Notes: generated by a model from the letters alone, not told the origin. A DNA stretch of 64,000 nucleotides from Progne subis subis (GCA_022316685.1 JAKJHU010000016.1:2294001-2358000), one strand, 5' to 3'. Positions 1 to 14,386 are shown, numbered from the stretch's first letter. Made by a program: numbers and translations.

Positions 1-2029
1 CGTGGGCAGGCATTCAACCATTCTCAGGAAAACAGGGCTCCATCACACATAATGGTGACTTGGGAAGACAAACACTGTCAGACCCAATGTCCCCCACTTC
101 CTTCTTCTTCCCCCATGTCAACATGCTGAGTGTGACACCATATGTTATGGAATATCCCTATGGTCAGCTGGGGACAGCTGTCCTGGCTGTATTCCCTCTC
201 AACTCCTCGTGCCCCTCCAGCCCCCACGCTGATGGGTGGGGTGAGAAGCTGAAAAGGCCTTGACCCTGTGTAAGCACTGATCAATAATAACAGAAACATC
301 CCTGAATTATCAGCACTGTTTCAGCACAAATGAAAACGTAGCCCCACACCAGCTACTATGAAGAAAATTAACTCTATGCTGTCCAAAACTAGAACAGCAG
401 TGATGACTTTAATGAAAAGAAGGAATAAGCAAATAGTTGGAAATTAATTGGCAACAGAATTTCCTTTCTGAATTATAGATACACATGTATTTTCTTTCCA
501 GAGTGAAAGAAACAAAGAAAAGGGGAAATTACTAGTTAATTTTTAATTAACTAAAGACTGGGGAAGCAGTAATATGATGGTCCTTACAACTGGTCTGCTT
601 GGAGCAGCAAATTTGCCACCACAAGAAATTTCTTATTTTCACCCATGTTTTCCATACAGTTTCAACTACAAAGGCCACTAACCAAAAGCAGCTGTTAGAG
701 TGGGTCCAAATTAGTTTTTGCTTAACTTCTAGCATTTACTTAACTGATTACTAGTTACAAATCTGACACACAACAGACATAACAGTGCTCTCAAGGAGAT
801 TAAAGGATTAGTCACTCAATAGCTTAATCAGATTAATAGAGATTTTGAACACAATATATAAGTCTATCCACAGAGGGAATACATGATAGCCACATGCTAG
901 CCTAATTTGGGAAGGGATACTAGGGATGGACAGACCCAGACAAAAGAGTGTAGAGAAAATTGCTAGTATTCAGAGGGATTTTTCTATGTACTGCACTTGT
1001 AACACCATACAGAGACCTTATATTTTCTAGTGGAATTACAGGCTCACAAAATACAGTATTATCATCAGCTAGTAGCCTACGCATTACGGCAAGAACAATA
1101 ACATAATGCCCTGATATAAGCTTAAGATATAGGTATACAGTAAACATATGCATGTGTTTCTACTTATGTAATTTTATATTTGAAGCCTTGCTTTTAATTT
1201 TTTTTTTTCCCCCTCCTGTTTTTCGATGCTACAGCAGTCAGGATCTGAAACACAAAGTGTGGGGAACAGGTCTGTAAAATATTAAAAGCTATGTGGCAAA
1301 ATTGGAAGTTTGATACAGTAAATTAATTGGAACTAGGAAGAAAAAAAGGAATTTGCTGTCATCTGTGAGAGCTGCCAAAGTTAGTATTTAAACATGGCTT
1401 TACCTGTGGAGAAATCTACTATTTTTTAAGAAAACATGCATTTCTCTTCCACATGGTTTGAATAAAGGGAAAAGTAAGGTGGAATCTCTTCATACTGAAA
1501 CCAAGGTTTTCCTGTAGTAGAAGGTACTTGACAACTGTGGTATTTCTATGAACAATTTACAGACAAAAATCATAGAAAGCATTTATATCATCCCTGTTTT
1601 TATACATAAAGAGAAAAAGCAAATAAAAATCAGTGTAAGTGATGTTGTCTTCACTCTCTTCTTTTTAATTAATTATTTTTCATTTTCCTGATTTTTTTCC
1701 CCCCATTTCTGAGAGAGTGACCTTAACAAGTTCCTGAAGCATTTCGGAAGGTGTCAGTCTCGTTTCTGAATCTTATTTCCCTGACATCCAGTCTTCAGAA
1801 AAGAAGCACTTTTAAGAAAGAAACAAACAAATTAATCTCCATGTGCTTCAGGAAAGACACTGTAGCTGGATGGAGGCCAGGTTTTCACTCTGAAGGATGC
1901 TCTGTGCCTGGCAAAGCCCAGAAATGTGTGTCTGCAACGGTTCTTCTGCTAAGATTTTGAAATTTAATAATTACAGTTCTTTAAAGGAGGAACTGCAGCT
2001 GAGAGGGAACATAGCAGCTAGCAAGGAGA
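1..2029. other. A/T-rich unique sequence, no gene seen
   Basis: This stretch holds only short open frames (up to 88 codons) with many stops and no recognisable domain. I see no CR1 or LTR signature. There are minor T-rich runs near 1198-1212 and 1690-1703. It leads into the CpG-rich island that begins at about 2030. It is best described as intergenic or intronic sequence. Confidence 0.6.
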
Positions 2030-2790
2030 AAGCCACGTTCGCAGCAATTAAGCGTTTGTTATGCAGGAGCTGCAGAAACAAAACGGAGCTCTCCGAGAGA
2101 AACGCTCGAACTGTGCAATCTGGCAGCCCGCGGCCGAGGTCATGCGTGCGGTACATGCATTAAACGAGTCGAGGTGAGCGTCTGTGCGGCTGCTCCCCTC
2201 TCCCTCGGCGAGGAGCGACTCTAGGATAGTTCTGTGCCGAGAGGACCCGACAAGTCCATTGATAGCGGGCCACCGATAGGCTCCGCGCTCGCCATCACCT
2301 CCCCGGCGGCTGCGCTGCTCCCTCGCCCCTGCGGCCCCAGCCCCGGCACAGCTCCCTCCCTGCAGCCCGTTCCTCCCTCCCCAGCTCTGACACGGATTTC
2401 AGCCACGCAACCCGTGGCAACCAGAATCCCAACACTGCTTTCCGACAGGAGAAACACAGACGCAAACACAAAGCTGCCTTTGGGAAAAAAAAAAAAAACA
2501 AAAAACAAAAAACAAAAAACCAACAGCAATCGCCTGCTCAGGCTTTGCTTTAAAGAGAGAACGCGCTGAATTAAAAATGTGCCAAGAACAACCGGGATGG
2601 CATTGCTTTATTTTCACAAAGAAGTCTCTCCTAATTGCACATTAACTGTCTTTTCGCGAACAAACTTGTTTCCACCTAACGCTGACAGTCGCAGGAGCCC
2701 GGGTGTGTGCGTGTGCCGGGGGAAGGGGCGGGGGGGAGCAGCTTTGTGGCACTGTCTGTACGTCTCGTGCCTGCGCTGATGGAATTATTG
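2030..2790. promoter_or_regulatory. CpG-rich island, candidate promoter/first exon region
   Basis: About 760 bases in which CG dinucleotides are frequent, whereas flanking DNA is A/T-rich and nearly CpG-free. Dense CpG clusters lie at about 2090-2150, 2160-2345 and 2690-2770. A GC-box-like GGGGCGGGG lies near 2724-2733. No obvious TATA box is present. A strong donor-like GAG|GTGAGC occurs near 2172-2178. A pyrimidine-rich acceptor-like TTTTCAG follows at about 2804-2810. Vertebrate CpG islands of this kind usually mark promoters, so this could be the first exon of a gene or lncRNA with a very long intron, on either strand. The frames that cross it (102 and 111 codons on opposite strands) look like by-products of GC-rich, stop-poor sequence. 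An A-rich tract at 2487-2520 interrupts the island. The gene served cannot be named. Confidence 0.55.
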
Positions 2791-5116
2791 TTTATTTTTT
2801 TAATTTTCAGAGGTAGGCTGATGACAGCTGAAGAAGACTGTATTTGCTGAAGAGCAGCATGATGGTAGAGAGGAGCGGAGCTCCTGAGGGAGATCTAATG
2901 GTGCCTCTCCTTCCTGCACAGAGATAAAGACTTATAATAAGCGTGTATGTTCACCATCTGGCTCTGTGCATGTGGTCCTTATGGAGGCGAAAGCAGCACA
3001 ATCTGTAAATGATCAGGAGCCATCGCACTCTCTCCAGAGAATCCACGATGCAATCAAGGTGACAGATGGCATGGCCGCTGCTGTGGCCTCATGGAGAAGA
3101 TCAAAATCACCTTCAATAAACTCTGACTGAAATGGGCATGAGCACCTCAAAAAAGTCAGTTTGTCAGTCAAACTGCGACAGCAAGCTGCATTGGGGAAAC
3201 ATAGCAGCCAGCTCTCTGTTTTCAATCGTTTCCGTCTGACTGAGCCTGAACTATGATCTTTCTCAAATTGTCCTTTCTGTTTAGCTGAAGCAGGCCAGCA
3301 AATTGCCAGATTCATAGCTTTATTGAAGGAAATTGAAAACATGATGTCCTCAATTCAAGGGACAAACAGCTGGCAGGTGCTTGGACACCCAAGCACATAA
3401 AATGGACCCCTAGTCTTTTGGACAAGTTTGTCCAACTTTTGTCAGAGTAAATATAGATACATAATAAAATAGATACAATAAAATCCCAATTTAGGCAGGG
3501 TTTATCAGGCATTAGCTGACAGCAATTATATGACTGCAAATGGACCTTGTGTTTTGTATTAAATGCTGGGTTTTCCCATTTATGCTAAAAATTCCACATC
3601 TAGTGCTTATTACAATGATTCTTGTTTCCCTGTTTTTGGACAGCTATCTGAGTTTTTGTCATGAGTGCTTATCAAGTACAGGCATTCAGGGCCCAATCCT
3701 GCAAGGTTCCCAACAAGCCTGATAAGGTGGCTCAGTACCTTACAGGATCAGCCTGCCCAGGTCAGACTCTTCACAATGCTCTGTCTCCTCCCTGGCAATT
3801 ACCCACACCACTAGCAGCCCCAAATGCCCTATTTCCACTCTTGTGCAGTCAGGGTGGTACCCACCAGGTGTTTTCTGTCATTTGCCCTACTGCATGGATA
3901 GCCAAGGGTCTTAAGTGAGCTTCCCTGAAACTGGTGATGAGGAAACATATCCGTTACTTTACTTTTCCTAATTCTTTCTACTTTTTATACTTATTTTTTA
4001 AGGTGCCCTTGGCTTGATCAACTCCCCTTTTTTTTCAAGGGAAGGTAAAATAATGTGCTTGTTGCTGTTTTCAAGCTTGCACATGGGGGCTTCCAGGCTG
4101 AAGCTTGATTGCCAGGCTGAAGCAAGAAGGACACGCTGAGGAAGACAGAGGACAGGCAGCCTTCCTTCTGCCCGCGGGATCCTGCCCCGAGTTCTTCCTG
4201 GCCTGCTTTGGTACAAGAAGTGGATCGACGTCTGCGTCCCCGCTCCGTGTGGCAGATGGTCACTGTCTTTCTCGGTTTGCTTGCTTGCATGTTTGGTTTT
4301 CTACCACCACATTTTAAAACGTCCCTATCGCCCTTAGCCTTTCCAGCTATTCATTTCTATCTTCATTACTAGTGAAATATTCTAGAAAGTCTTTTGGCCT
4401 GGTTCAAAGTCTTTCAACAGCAGTGAGTCTTTTCAACGACTTCACTGTGTTTGGGTAAGTCCTTGGCACACATTTCTCTGCAAAACAGAGCGTTATCAAA
4501 GGCAGTTTTAAAAAAAAAAAATCTTGCTTTTTTGATTCAGTGCGGAGCATAGGTCATGTTTTGAACTCCAAGTTTCTGTTCCATCTGACTAATTATGCAC
4601 ATATAGCTGACCATCCTGTCTTGCACATTTTATGCTTGCAAAACAAATAAGTAGGTTGCCTTTGTACCTCTGTTCCTCTCTACCAGTATGACTTTGCATG
4701 CATGGGAGAAGAGCTATGCTCCCTTTCCCCAGTACACAGGTGCCAAGAGGCTGTGACAGAAACGGCCCAGTGTAAGGCTGTTGTTTCGACCGGGAAAAAT
4801 GGTATTTTGCTGCTCCAGCACTCTGGAAGTTGGTTAAAGAGGTAGTGGCAAAACCTTGATCTGACCAAGAGGTGCTGTTAGAAGAATGAGGAGGGAGTTT
4901 TAGAGATAAACTCCTGAGGGTTTCTGCTCTCTCTGTAGAGAAGTTTTATTTGGGATTACAAGGTGTAGCTCTGCTTTTTCCTGCTAGGCGGTAATAGGGA
5001 GCGCAGCAGAACAGGTATATTAACAACCTCTTCAGGAATGGAGAACTGCATAGACATTTCCTGTGGTTCAGTTCCCAAAACAGAGCACAAATAGAGCTAA
5101 TATAACAGAGTAAAAG

Positions 5117-5118
5117 AA

Positions 5119-5149
<31 letters not shown>

Positions 5150-5151
5150 AT
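5117..5151. repeat. (AAAT)n microsatellite
   Basis: About 35 bases of uninterrupted tetranucleotide AAAT/AATA, close to nine copies. The apparent run of Leu/Phe/Ile/Tyr codons on the minus strand here comes from this repeat and is not a protein. Confidence 0.95.
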
Positions 5152-8100
5152 GCCCGAGGTTCTTGTGTAGACCTTGCCAAAACATCTGAATACCTGACAT
5201 TTTTAATATGGCAACCAACCATAGACATTTAGGCATTTAGACACTAAAATTTTGTAACTCAAGTATTATGAAGAATTAATACACTTGCCCCAAGAAAAAT
5301 CTCATTGTGACCTCTCTAAATTGTAGCTAAACTTAGTAGCTTTCTGTCTTGGGCTACCTCCTCTCTCTATTTTATTTTCTGTTTGTTTCTCATGCTGGTT
5401 ACAGAGTGTAGCAGGGAAATCTGCTTTGCTCTTGTGCTAAAGAGTGCAAATACCAGATCAGGTGGTTTAGGTGACAAGCCCCAGTCCACAGCTTCATGGT
5501 GGAGACCCCTCGTTATAGAGTTTGTTTTCCCCAACGATGATCTCCAGCAGGTCGCTCCAAGGACTCAATCTCCTTTTGGAGAAGAGGTTTGAATTGCTCC
5601 CTCTGTGGGAAGATGTAATGTGAAATCACATTCAGAGACTGAAGGTTTGAGTATAACAAATGGTTTTATTTCTTTTTTTAGTGGGTAAGAATGCACAACA
5701 CATAATGCATGGTACATTTCAATACACGTATGCATTAGATCAACGGAAAAAAGCCTGGCCCAATTGCAATTTGCCACTGCATGGCTGAGAAATTTGGAGG
5801 TCCTTCCCCAACAGAGGGAAGTTTCACTTAACGCATAGAAATTTGATGTCAGGAGGGGGAAAAAGGATATGAGGAGGAAAAAGGATAGGTTTCTAGATAA
5901 TTGAATGAAGTGAAGGGAAATTTAGGGCCAGAAACGCTTTTGTCCTTGAATGTTCTTTCATCGTATTCCAAATAGGGACACTGTGTCATGGACCTGTGAA
6001 TACAAAGACTGCTTTTAAATCTCTGCTTCTTGCATGACTGACACTCAGAATTCAGTACCATCTTTCAAGGCATCCTTTGTGCACATTTATTTCAAAATAA
6101 TGTATTGGACCCGTAAAACCTTATTAGAATATTTTTGCTACAATTACGCTTCTAAATTTTGTGAGTAACATTTAAGTTGATTTTCCTTGTTTTAACATGA
6201 CCTTATACCACAACAGCATAAATACAGTGAAAGTCACTGTCTGAAATCAAACAGCTTTTATACTTGGCATTTTGTTATGTATTGATGGAGGGGATAGTTA
6301 ATTGTAAAAGGAAAGTGTTTTGTTTTCTGGAAGTAAAATACAGAATTTGGAGCCTAGCAACGTTGCCGGGGGAACATTTAATAATATTGCCATGCCTGCC
6401 ACATACCAGGGAAATAAACCTCCCAATGATGCTTAGAAACATGGGATCACTCCTTAGCCTCCTTTTGTTGCTGGCTTTATCTCTTTGACCCTCATTCTAG
6501 TTAGAAAACCATATTGCTTCAATCTTTTTTACAAATCATTTAAAATGGAATGAAATCAGGAGAAGGGGAATATCAGCATGGAGCAACCCATTCTCAGGAG
6601 TGGAGTCTCCTCCATTGCCAGTTCAGGGCAATTTCCATTCCATTTCCCTGGACAGCTTTATGGGGAAATAGGATGTTCTACTTCCATAGTTATCATTGCA
6701 GTAAAGGCAATGAAACACCCCCTTAAGACGAGGTCAACAGAGTCCAGTATCGAGAGCAGGAGGTTTCAATGGAGAAGGCAAGATGAGAAAATTGAAATAA
6801 AGCATTGATTTTGAACAACAATGCCTGTGCTTCATAGATATGACTGTCTTTCATCTAATGAAGGTGCCTCATAGAAGGGAAAAATTAAATCATAAACACA
6901 GCAGATATCTTGTGCATGTGAAATAACAAAAATTTCTTGCATTCCTCTAAACAGCTACGGCCAGGAAAGGGGAATGTTTATCATATTGTTCTACTGTCAT
7001 TTTTTTTTAAAAATAATTATGGGACATTTTACATAGTTCTGAGTGGTGGATACACTGAGATCAGCAGTTTGAACTGCAATATAGATGAAAGCAAACGAGT
7101 ATGGAGTCTCCATTTGGAAGTGTTTGGGTATGTTTATTAGGAATGCAAAAGTTGATATGGGCAAAAAGGGAAGGCTTTTCATGCAATCTTTTCTTTTAGG
7201 CATGTGGGCACAGAATTAACGTCACAAAAAGTAGACAGATACATTTGTGGATGGTATTAAGTAGCTGCAAAAATCATGCCCCTATTTAAAAAGGTCCATT
7301 TACACAGTGGTCCCTGATTCCTAAATTGTTATTTAAGCAGAAAATACTGTACTTTCTCCTGTGATGGGAGCAAATTAGTGAACTGGAATGGTCTAGCTAA
7401 AATCAGAAACGAGGAGCTGAAAATACTCAGAATGATTGCAGTATATTTTATGTTATGAATGTACCACAGAGCCCTCGGTACTTGCATTACTATTTTAACA
7501 GCAGCTGCTACGTCTGGGTGCTATGCAGGGTCTGCTCCCACATACCTGCAGCCCCACCAGAGCCACAGAACGGAAGCCTGATAAGAGGACGTGCATTGCT
7601 TTGTATGATAAAAGGTACTTTCTTTGTCTGGCAAACCACTCCTTTTGTATGCACATCAACCAGATGGCCATTTCAGTTTGTCTCCGGCTGTGAATCAGAC
7701 AATATGGCAGAATTAAGGGAAAAGCAAAACCTTCCCCTCTGCTCCTCCTCTCTGTATATAAAATTAGAAATCAACAACCTTCAGGGGGATTTTATTCTAA
7801 TACTTCAGTCCTTCAGTGATTTTTTGACTTTCTGAGTCACCATGCATCACTCATTAAGGTGTGACTAGATAAATGCTTAAGGATTATGAGATAAGGAAAA
7901 GGGTTCAAAAATTAAGTAACAAAAGAGGTGTTTTATTAAAAAAAAAAAAAGAAAATAAAAGGGTGTGTGTATAATTCTAGTGATTTGATACTTACTACAT
8001 ATTTCATGGTGAGATTTCCGATGGTGTTTCATGGACAGGGACTGCAGTTACCTTCTGTGTCATACCAAGAAGTCTGGGGTCTTGTTGCAGGATTAAGCAC

Positions 8101-10334
8101 AGGAAGTTTTTCACTGGTGGTCTACACTGTGCTGGTGTTCTATCCTGCACTGGAGATCCTTCTACAAATTTTGGGCAGCCACATCATTACCTTGCAGGAC
8201 CTGCAGAGACTTGGGAAAAGCAATTTGTTTCAGGATCGGGAGGTGTAAGGCAGCTCTCACACTGCTAACACTGCCCACACAGGTGGGGAATTTTACATGC
8301 TCTCGAGATATAAATGCAATGGTTGCAGGTGAAGAGGAAAAAACAATGTGAGGAAAGAGGGCCAACAGAAACCTCAGCAAAACTAATTCTCAAAAAAAGA
8401 CTGAAATCTGCAACAGGAGCCCTAAAACATTTGTAGTTGGACTTCCAGGTCAAAAAGACCTTATGAGGCTTACAGAGACCTGTTGTAGCTATTAACATCA
8501 TTTAAAGCCTCCTGACACTTCATTTTACTTATTTGTACAAGTGTTCAGGATCAAACTTGACAATAAATACACACTGTCTGAAAGCTACTATGTCAGAAAA
8601 AAACATTCTAGTCCCTGGTAGGAGATGGTAGCTCTATATTAAATCTTATAATTTAACTAGGCTTAATTTTGCAGTTTTACAGAAATATCCAAAAATATGC
8701 ATGCTGATTTTGGCACATCTCTGAACACAAATTTATCTCCAAGTGCCAGTAACTTTTGTTGCAATACTGTGATAGCCCTGTGCAATTGTGAAAAGATACA
8801 TTCCTCATTGAAGCTCCTACTTGTATTTTAGCAACTGCTAAAATTAAATCCAAGGGTTGAGCCCTCAGTTTGCCTTCAATTCCTACCTACTGGTAACCAG
8901 GAAATACAAAGGCATTGTTCTAAAGTGCAAGTGAGATAACATTCTCTTGGCTCATAGCAGATCTCCAAGTATGACCATGAAACCTTATGTAAAATCAGAT
9001 CCCATGGAATAAAGAAATGGGGCACCCTCAGGATTCTCTCTATAGCTGGCAAGAATTCCTATTGACTTCTATTAAACAATTTCAAATCCTGTTCTAAAAC
9101 TTTAGGTAGCAAACAGTGAAACCATGTTCAAATGACATTTAACTGTGAGGGCAGTGGATAAGAAAACTTTTTTGTGCATCCTTGTTGGCCAGTTTGGATT
9201 TATGTCAACAGTGACAAAAAGCAAGTGCATTTCATTATTTCCTTCATGTTTTATACCTGGTTTAAGTTTAACTTTTACAAAGACCACAGAGTATTCCATT
9301 TCCATGTACTAATTTTGCAAGAAAACATGGGAGGAAAACAGCAGTAAAGAACATGTAATAGCATACCACTCTACACAAGAATAAGAGAGAATATATCATA
9401 AACAACTCCATTTCAAGAGAATTTGTGATGTTTTACACCTTCAATCATTTATCCTAAAGCTCTGGAAATCAGACTTTCCTCAGGTGGCTGCTATTGTAGT
9501 GAAGGTAAACATAACAACAGACAAAAAAATTAAGACCTTCTGGAGTTTCGAAATGATTCATTAACTTTTGTTAAGGAAATTTTGTGAGAGCTTGTAGACA
9601 TGTTACAAATATTTAGTGAGAAATAGCTTTGTCCTCAGAAGTTCAAGCATCAACTTTCTACGCAAAGGATAAGTAAGACTGAAGGAAAAATTGATCACTG
9701 TGGTTTTAGATATATGAAGGTTTGGTTTCACCCAGAGTTATATGAAAAAACTGCTGAAACTGGGTCTGAACTCTGCAAAATGAGATGCGTACTACCGTAA
9801 AAAGTTCAAACATATATCTGCTTTTGAAATCTCATGAGTTATAAAATTTTTAGTAAAATATTCTGCATTTTATGCTGATGAGACAAAATTACTGTGAAAA
9901 AAGGTTGGATGAGAGTTAGTTAAGTACTTCTAATATTTACTTTATAGTTGAGGAAAGACTTCTTTTCAACAAACGTGATACTCATTTTCATTTTTACGTT
10001 AGATTATCTTTCACTTTTCAAGATTTATCTCTTCTTTGCTGTGCCTAGGTCAGGTAGGACTTTCATTACAGTCCAGTTTAAAAATCCATTAATTTAAGAT
10101 ATCTCGGTGCAAATCTAAGATCTATGAGAAATAGCCAATTCTGTTGAAAAGTCTGTATCATCAATGTCCCTTTCTGTAGAAATGAGTCAATATATGTAAA
10201 TTCTTTACAAATATTTTGAGATCTGAAATCTTTGAAATTACTATAAAATAACTAGGTTTAGCTAACAGTTAGTGGTGAACTCCCCAGGACAAATTTCTTT
10301 TTTATCCATTATATTTTTTACCTAAATATAAATG

Positions 10335-10357
10335 AAAAAAAAAAAAAAAAAAAAAAA
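10335..10357. repeat. Poly(A) tract, 23 bases
   Basis: An uninterrupted run of 23 A. It could be the tail of an unrecognised retroposon, but no element body is evident upstream. Confidence 0.9.
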
Positions 10358-10978
10358 GGTATTCTGAAAAGCTACTGAACATGTAAGCTTTTTTTATGCA
10401 AGAAGTGGTAGAATTAAAATGCTCTCTGGTCATTGGTACTGTGTTTTACTGGGAGAAAGAATGCATTTGCCAGGATAATATCCGCATTTTGATAGTCCTG
10501 CCATATAAGTTTGATGCACTGAATCTCAAATGCAAGCACAAGAATCTACATACCCATCTTAATTATTACCATAAAAAAGAGGAAAACTGTTGGTTTGCTT
10601 GATAATTGTAAAAAAACTCCAAGAAACCTTAATGGGCTTTTTTAGGAAGGGAGATGTAAATCTCAGGAGAGATTTTATCAGGTCACCTACAATCCTACAC
10701 TGAAGTCACTTTGAACCTATGGAAGAAAATCCCAAAAGTCAACAAAAAAAAGCAATTTTTCTTCTTTGAACTGGCATTTAAATTTTACAATAAATTAATT
10801 TTATACTGTTATATAAACAGATTGCTCAAAATGAAAGTCTTCCTACCTTTATTGAGGTTACTCCTCATGGTTTTAAATAATCAGAAGTCATAACTTATGG
10901 CATATGAAGACGTGAGTGTTTTACATGTTATTTTTACCCCTGAGCATGGCTTCCAAAGATGTATGCATAGCCTGCAGC

Positions 10979-11082
10979 ATGCATATATAAACATACATAC
11001 TTACATATATATAAAAATATACATATAAATATACACACACACATACACACACACGTGTGTGTGTGTGTGTGTCTGTGTGTGC
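10979..11082. repeat. Compound AT/AC then GT repeat, palindromic
   Basis: A stretch of TA and ACAT units (about 10980-11030) passes into (AC)n from 11033 to 11054. It then switches abruptly to (GT)n from 11055 to about 11080. The AC and GT arms are reverse complements meeting at CACGTG. The result is an imperfect palindrome of about 11031-11078, with mismatches where T or C interrupts a unit. The alternating purine-pyrimidine sequence can adopt a Z-DNA form, and the palindrome can form a hairpin or cruciform. The short Val/Cys/Tyr-rich frame on the minus strand is an artefact of the repeat. Confidence 0.92.
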
Positions 11083-11089
11083 GCTCTCA

Positions 11090-14000
11090 CTAGTGAGCCT
11101 CTGGAGACAAAGCCACATCTTGTGCAGTTCTTAAGTACATGAATAACTTTGACCACATGACTCATTCTGTTGAGTGGGATAATTCATGCATTTAAAGTTT
11201 CATACATGCTAAAGTGATTTGATGGATCAGGGCCAAAGCAAGCAGGGTCTATGGCAATGTGAGACTAATGATGCTCTTATTGTAAGAATCATTATCCCTG
11301 GTTTTGCATGAATTTTAACAATGCAAAGAATTTGTGATTCGTGGGAATTCTTTAAGGTTAATTTTAATTTGTTTGATTTCATTCCATTGTGCATGGCCCA
11401 TTTTTATGCCTGTGTTTCCAAGGAAACAGTTGTAAAATGGAATTTGATATGATGTGTTATCAGGTTCCTTGTCAGCAAGTTCTAAGTGATAGTTACGAAC
11501 ATGACAAATTAAGTAAAAAAAAAAAAAATATGATTTGAGTATTAAGATAGAGCTATTTGTACAATGTTTGTTGTAGTCTAAATTATGTTCTAATGCTTTA
11601 ATTTGTTTGGGGACAGAAATTGTTCTGATCACTGCAAGGAGGTCATAGTATTGACGGCATATATATAAATATACAATGTCTGCAATGCCAAAATCAGAGT
11701 TTGAGACTGCTGCTGCCTTGATTCCTTTAATATACTCTCAAGAGCAAGTACCGTGAGTTAAATCAGACAGAGTCCATTTAAGAAGTTCTTTATCTACACT
11801 GACATCTAAAAAAATGGAAAGTGAAATCCAGTGGGGACTCATGTCTTACGTACCAAAAATCCAAGCAGAGGCTCTATATACAGTAAGTCTAAGTGGATGC
11901 TGTACTTTGGATGGTATTTACAATCTGTTAATTGCTGTGCAAGCACAAACACAAATGTTTATTCCAAAACATTTGTGCAAATGTATGTGTTTTACAGAGC
12001 AACAAACAAACAGGAGTTCTGCTCCTCAGCTTCTTTGTTATTCTTACTGCAATGATAAGGGTCCTTGGAGTAAAAGCACTAGGATAAAAAGCTTTATAAA
12101 AAACCATTTAGATCCAAGTTTGTGATGTTTTTCAAAGTTATTGGCCTCAGGAAAAAGATGAACAAGAAGCTCCAAACTCATGCTAAGGACTCAGTTTCAC
12201 ATAATACTGTTTTTTGATGACACTTGAATGTCAAAATATTTCAGGAACACTTCATCAGTCTATTGAGAATAGCTTATTTTTAAAGCGATCTCTATGGGCC
12301 AGTTACATTGACTGATGCCTGAGAAAATAGGCAGGACCCTGGGGAAAAAAAAACAAAACCCAAACCTTTAAAACCAAGTGATATTAAACCCATGGGTTTT
12401 AGGGAAGGAAAATAGGGATTTGTCACTAGAGCATATTCCAGCAGTTCTCCCTTTCTAAATAGGAAAGCTATTTGGCTTAGTTTTAATTCAATCAGTGTTT
12501 GTCTTTCAGATATTTAACAGAAGTCACGTGAGGACTCGCAGAACTCTTAAATCACATTTTTGTCTTTTGTCCGAGCATGCCTGTGAGGCATGTGTGGAGC
12601 TGACACGTTGGTGTGTGTACTTTGACCTCTGCCATGGCCTCTCCTGAGGTCAGGGACTCCCTGTTGGCAAGATGTGGGACCACACCAAAGCCCAACTGTG
12701 CGCTCACTGGCAGAACTCTTAGGGTGCTGCAGACAGAAATATGAGCATTTCTCCAGCATCAGGATGTAGACAGGACATTCACTTGAACCCACAAAATCAG
12801 AAGAATTCCTGATTCCCTAAATCGAGAGGTCAAGTGCAAAACTGTAAAAAGGTTTGGGGAAGGGGATGGGGGGCAGTACCTTAATTAAATACTTAGGAAC
12901 AGGATTGTGCAGGAAACTTTTGGCCAAGCAAGAACTCAAACTTGTTTTTCCTCAAAGGTAGGCTATTGTCTGAGCTGACCTGTCTCCCTTGATTTACAAG
13001 TGATGTGTAAACAGAAGTAAAACCAAAAATATCTAAATGCTTATTTTTAAAATTTGCACATCTTCACAGCACAGAGAATTCTCTGTTATTTCTTGTTCCT
13101 GGTTTTATAAATTTAGGTGCTAATAACACCAAATCCTATCTCTTTTATACATGAGAAAGTTACCAGATGCTCCTGATTCAGTGTTCTTATCTCAAACTTT
13201 TATAAAGTGTGATCCTAAGGAGGTAAATTTTGATACCAGAAAAGAAAAAAATTACTTGCCTGTGGACTCAAGTGTTTGAAGCTGCCAGAAATGTGATATT
13301 TTTAATGTTCTTGAGGAGAGAGATTTCTGGCCAAAGGTAAGTGAGGTGGCAGAGGTGAGTTAAGTTCAAACTTGGTCCTGCATGGAGAAATCACCACACC
13401 GTGCACAGCTGCATGTGAGGGTGCAAGAGTGTGCATGCACACAGGCACACACATACACACACACGCTCCCCACACTACACACACATTGTGCATCTTTTCC
13501 ATGTTTTAAGTCTAAGATCAATTTATGGTTTTTCATTAAAAAATTGAAGAAAGTTCATTTAAAATCAGAGTATCTGGATTCGGTGAGGCAAGGGTGAAAT
13601 GTACACTCTAAGTCATAGAAGAAAGCCTTTACATTAAAAATTACTGTAGTTATATTTGTCTCAGCCTTTTCTCTTCAGTAACAGTTTAAAAGAAAGAAAA
13701 GGAAAACAATTCCTCTTGAAGGCAATTGAACCTGACACAGAAGACTGTAAAAGCTTGAAAGATGGTCTGATGTGGAAATACATATTTCAGTAATTTGTAA
13801 ATTGTGCATTATATACTCAATGAATAATTGTGGTCTGTTTACCAAATATGAATATAGACAATTGTTAATGTACTATCATGTCAGTCCATGCGACAGAGAC
13901 ATTATATAGTTGATACAAAAATGCACATTGAATAAACAGAACCAAAGAAAGAAATACTTGCTGCTGTTCAAGCATTAATAAGAGCTGTTTTAATGTTGTT

Positions 14001-14386
14001 AGAGACTAGAAGAAGTCTCATTCTGAGACAATTAAAACTTTTCAGATGCCTTTCCCTAAATGTATATTATAAGAGTGCAAATTGCAACCACATATGATGT
14101 GTTGTTATCTTGTCTGTCTCTTTTTCTAATTCCGTCTTTTGATGTCATTTAAAAATGGCTAAGGGAGTGTTTTGAAGGTTTACAAAAAAAACCACCAAAA
14201 AACAAAAACAAAACCAAAACCAAAACCAAGCCAAAAAAACCACACAAAAAAACAACAAACCTGCTCTCGTTTCCAAGATAAGTCTTGCTATGAAGTCTCA
14301 GGAATCAGCTTGGGTGAGTTACTGCAAACCCTTTAAGAAAATGGGAATACACGGGCTACAGTAGCTCTATTTAAAACAGAAAAATC

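Larger units (their letters stand above)
2791..10970. other. A/T-rich unique sequence with simple repeats, no gene seen
   Basis: Open frames are short and scattered on both strands, the longest being 126 codons at 7455-7835, with no recognisable domain. A small CpG cluster occurs at about 4165-4275. A 12-base direct repeat (CCAGGCTGAAGC) occurs twice near 4095-4125. Simple repeats are listed separately. I recognise no CR1 or LTR in this part. Confidence 0.55.

Noticed and set aside
2221..2569. 102- and 111-codon frames on opposite strands
   Set aside because: Both are explained by CpG-island composition and an A-rich tract; no protein similarity recognised.
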